The translations under genes and the position numbers were made by a program. DNA of 5,631 nucleotides from UBA7656 sp040755335 (lineage in GTDB: Bacteria; Acidobacteriota; Blastocatellia; UBA7656), in assembly GCA_040755335.1 (NCBI GenBank), contig JBFMAU010000488.1, positions 1-5,631 of the forward strand, read 5' to 3'. The notes under the pieces are model-generated. The model searched no databases, was not told the DNA's origin, and was given only the letters and a program-made list of their open reading frames with translations. Shown here piece after piece: positions 4,435-5,631 of the stretch. Each line of letters begins with the position of its first letter. The stretch's first letter is position 1.

Positions 4435-5556
4435 ATGAAGAAACTTTTTCTTTTTTGCATCATGATTTTTGTCGCCTTGGGCCAGCTTCCCGCCCGCGCG
4501 CAGGAAGGATTCACCAGAGCCGAGTATGAATGTTTGCTGATGAGCATCACCAGCGGCAAATCCGAGCGGGGGCCGAGAGAGCTTTCAGCATCCTATCATC
4601 CCGTGTGGGTGCCTGATATGAAGCTCGGCTACTTCCGCGCGCACGGACTCGATATGGTCTATGACATGGAAGGAGTCGGACGCGAGGCGGTCGTAGTCGT
4701 TCACGGCGGGCCGGGACTTCCGCACGAGTATTTTCATCCGCTTCTATCGAACCTCGGAAAATATATGAGGCTCGTATACTTCGACCGGCGAGCCGACATA
4801 CTCAGCCGCAACTCCTCGACCGATGTGATGTCGCTCGTGGAGATGGCCGAAGAGATAGACGAGCTTCGCAAGGCGCTAGGACTGAGCCGCGTCACGCTGC
4901 TTGCGCACAGCTTCGGCGGAGCCATCGCGCTCACTTACGCTCTTCGCTATCCGGATCAGGTCAAGCGGTTGATCCTTGTCAGCACCGCCGCCACGATAGA
5001 AAATCCTGCGGAGACGGAAAAGCGGCTGGTGAAGACTCTTTCTTCCGATGAACTGTCGGCCTACAACTCGACCGACGCCGGAGGCTCGCCCTGCGACCGC
5101 GTGCGGAGGCGCTATCGCGCGCTCTATCCGCACTATTTCCATCTGGTTCCTAGCTCCGAGTTGCTCGATTTCGGAGTCTATTCGGTCTACTTCGATTCGC
5201 TTGCCAAAAAGCTCGTGCTGGCGAGCCGCGCGGGCGGGTTCGATGTGCGAGGCGCGTTAGACCGGATCAAAGCGCCCACGCTCGTCTTCGGAGGGCGACA
5301 CGATCTTGTGACGCCTCTGAGCCAGGCGCGCGAGTTGGCCGATGGATTGCCGCAATCGAAACTTGTGGTTATGGAACACAGCGGACACTTTCCGTTCATC
5401 GAAGAGAATTATCTCTTCACCGAGTGGGTGCGCAATTTCATAGCCTCGACAGCCGATTTTCTCGACGATCAAATAACCGTCGCCTCTCCTGACACTCAAA
5501 CTTTTCTAAGAGCCTGTCTTAAAAGTCCTCGTTGGTTCTGTAGAATGGGTACATGA
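4435..5556 (+). CDS. exported alpha/beta hydrolase, prolyl-iminopeptidase-like, 3' end replaced by IS
   Basis: A 373-residue protein. Residues 1-23 are a signal peptide (MKKLF, hydrophobic core, ARA|Q), so it acts outside the cytoplasm. Core alpha/beta-hydrolase fold: oxyanion motif HGGPG (90-94), typical of proline iminopeptidases and their relatives; strand VYFDRR (114-119); nucleophile elbow AHSFGG with Ser159; acid Asp290 in FGGRHD; His318 in HSGHFPF. Oddities: the elbow has Ala instead of the first Gly of GxSxG, and the usual RGxGxS after the third strand is replaced by RRADILS. Substrate unknown; hydrolysis of small peptides, amides or esters is inferred from the family. Residues from about 359 (RACLKSPRWFCRMGT) come from IS sequence starting near 5510, so the native C-terminus is lost, although the catalytic core and the final helix (about 325-340) are complete. 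The stop TGA overlaps the transposase start as ATGA (5553-5556). Confidence 0.88.
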   Translation: MKKLFLFCIMIFVALGQLPARAQEGFTRAEYECLLMSITSGKSERGPRELSASYHPVWVPDMKLGYFRAHGLDMVYDMEGVGREAVVVVHGGPGLPHEYFHPLLSNLGKYMRLVYFDRRADILSRNSSTDVMSLVEMAEEIDELRKALGLSRVTLLAHSFGGAIALTYALRYPDQVKRLILVSTAATIENPAETEKRLVKTLSSDELSAYNSTDAGGSPCDRVRRRYRALYPHYFHLVPSSELLDFGVYSVYFDSLAKKLVLASRAGGFDVRGALDRIKAPTLVFGGRHDLVTPLSQARELADGLPQSKLVVMEHSGHFPFIEENYLFTEWVRNFIASTADFLDDQITVASPDTQTFLRACLKSPRWFCRMGT

Positions 5557-5593
5557 AAGAAAAATCGTATCCCAGCGACCTAACCAACGAGGA
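5526..5593. repeat. 12-base perfect inverted repeat flanking the transposase start
   Basis: TCCTCGTTGGTT (5526-5537) and AACCAACGAGGA (5582-5593) are exact reverse complements, separated by 44 bases that contain the -10-like box, the start codon and the first codons. A transcript entering from the hydrolase would contain both arms and could form a 12-base-pair stem; a transcript starting from the IS's own -10 box (start near 5553) would lack the left arm. Confidence 0.7.
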
Positions 5594-5631
5594 ATGGAAT
5601 TGTATCAAGGATTTGATACCTCCGCCTAAAC
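5553..5631 (+). CDS. IS5-family transposase, N-terminal 26 residues (runs off the window)
   Basis: The frame opens with ATG at 5553 and continues to the window edge. The peptide contains YPSDLTNEEWNCIKDLIPPP (6-25), the conserved N-terminal motif of the DUF4096 domain of IS5-family (IS427/IS1031-like) DDE transposases, which has the pattern YPSDLTxxEWxxIxxLxPPP. The DDE catalytic residues lie outside the window. There is only a weak GGGT before the start; the ATGA overlap with the hydrolase stop might let ribosomes re-initiate. Whether the copy is full length cannot be judged. Confidence 0.88.
   Translation, partial: MKEKSYPSDLTNEEWNCIKDLIPPPK

Larger units (their letters stand above)
5510..5631 (+). 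mobile_element. left end of an IS5-family insertion sequence (right end outside window)
   Basis: The boundary is inferred from three things: the terminal sequence GAGCCTGTCTTAAAAGTC, which has the look of IS5-group ends; the position of a transposase ATG 43 bases inside; and the loss of hydrolase-like sequence at that point. The host sequence just before it is TTTTCTAA; TA or CTAA (5506-5509) could be the target duplication, but the other copy is not in the window, so the exact first base may shift by one to three. A -10-like TAGAAT lies at 5541-5546 with a weak CTTAAA (5518-5523) 17 bases upstream. Confidence 0.75.

Overview
The window (5,631 bases, moderately GC-rich) looks like chromosomal sequence from a free-living diderm bacterium. 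The mix of gene families (MTA phosphorylase, short secreted TPR protein, PfkB kinase, DUF4282 protein) and the dispersed GC-rich palindromes resemble Acidobacteriota, perhaps class Blastocatellia. That placement rests on general resemblance only; no 16S or other marker gene is present.

Layout, left to right. Bases 1-636 are the 3' part of an S-methyl-5'-thioadenosine phosphorylase gene (mtnP), cut by the window edge. It is followed on the same strand by a small exported TPR protein (694-1080). A G-rich inverted octamer repeat (1095-1182) comes next, then a PfkB-family sugar/nucleoside kinase (1207-2130). The kinase converges, 5 bases apart, on a minus-strand gene for a small membrane-anchored protein with a Cys/His-rich tail (2136-2501). 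That gene is divergent from a DapF-family gene (2618-3475), which converges, 2 bases apart, on a minus-strand DUF4282 membrane protein (3478-3870). A gene-free stretch of about 560 bases (3871-4434) holds a 92-base REP/MITE-like palindrome and smaller dyads. The last complete gene is an exported alpha/beta hydrolase of the prolyl-iminopeptidase type (4435-5556). Its 3' end is replaced by the left end of an IS5-family insertion sequence, whose transposase starts at 5553 and runs off the window.

How the genes fit together: mtnP belongs to methionine salvage and the kinase downstream could phosphorylate a related sugar or nucleoside, but this is only suggested by adjacency. The other genes look like independent units with short spacers, several arranged convergently.

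The points most worth a second look are these. The DapF-family protein has serine at both positions where the family normally has its two catalytic cysteines. The octamer repeat carries four-tract G-quadruplex motifs on both strands. The IS insertion gives the hydrolase a new tail and makes its stop overlap the transposase start (ATGA). A 12-base inverted repeat brackets that transposase start. I did not find a CRISPR array, a defence island or a clearly new multi-gene system.
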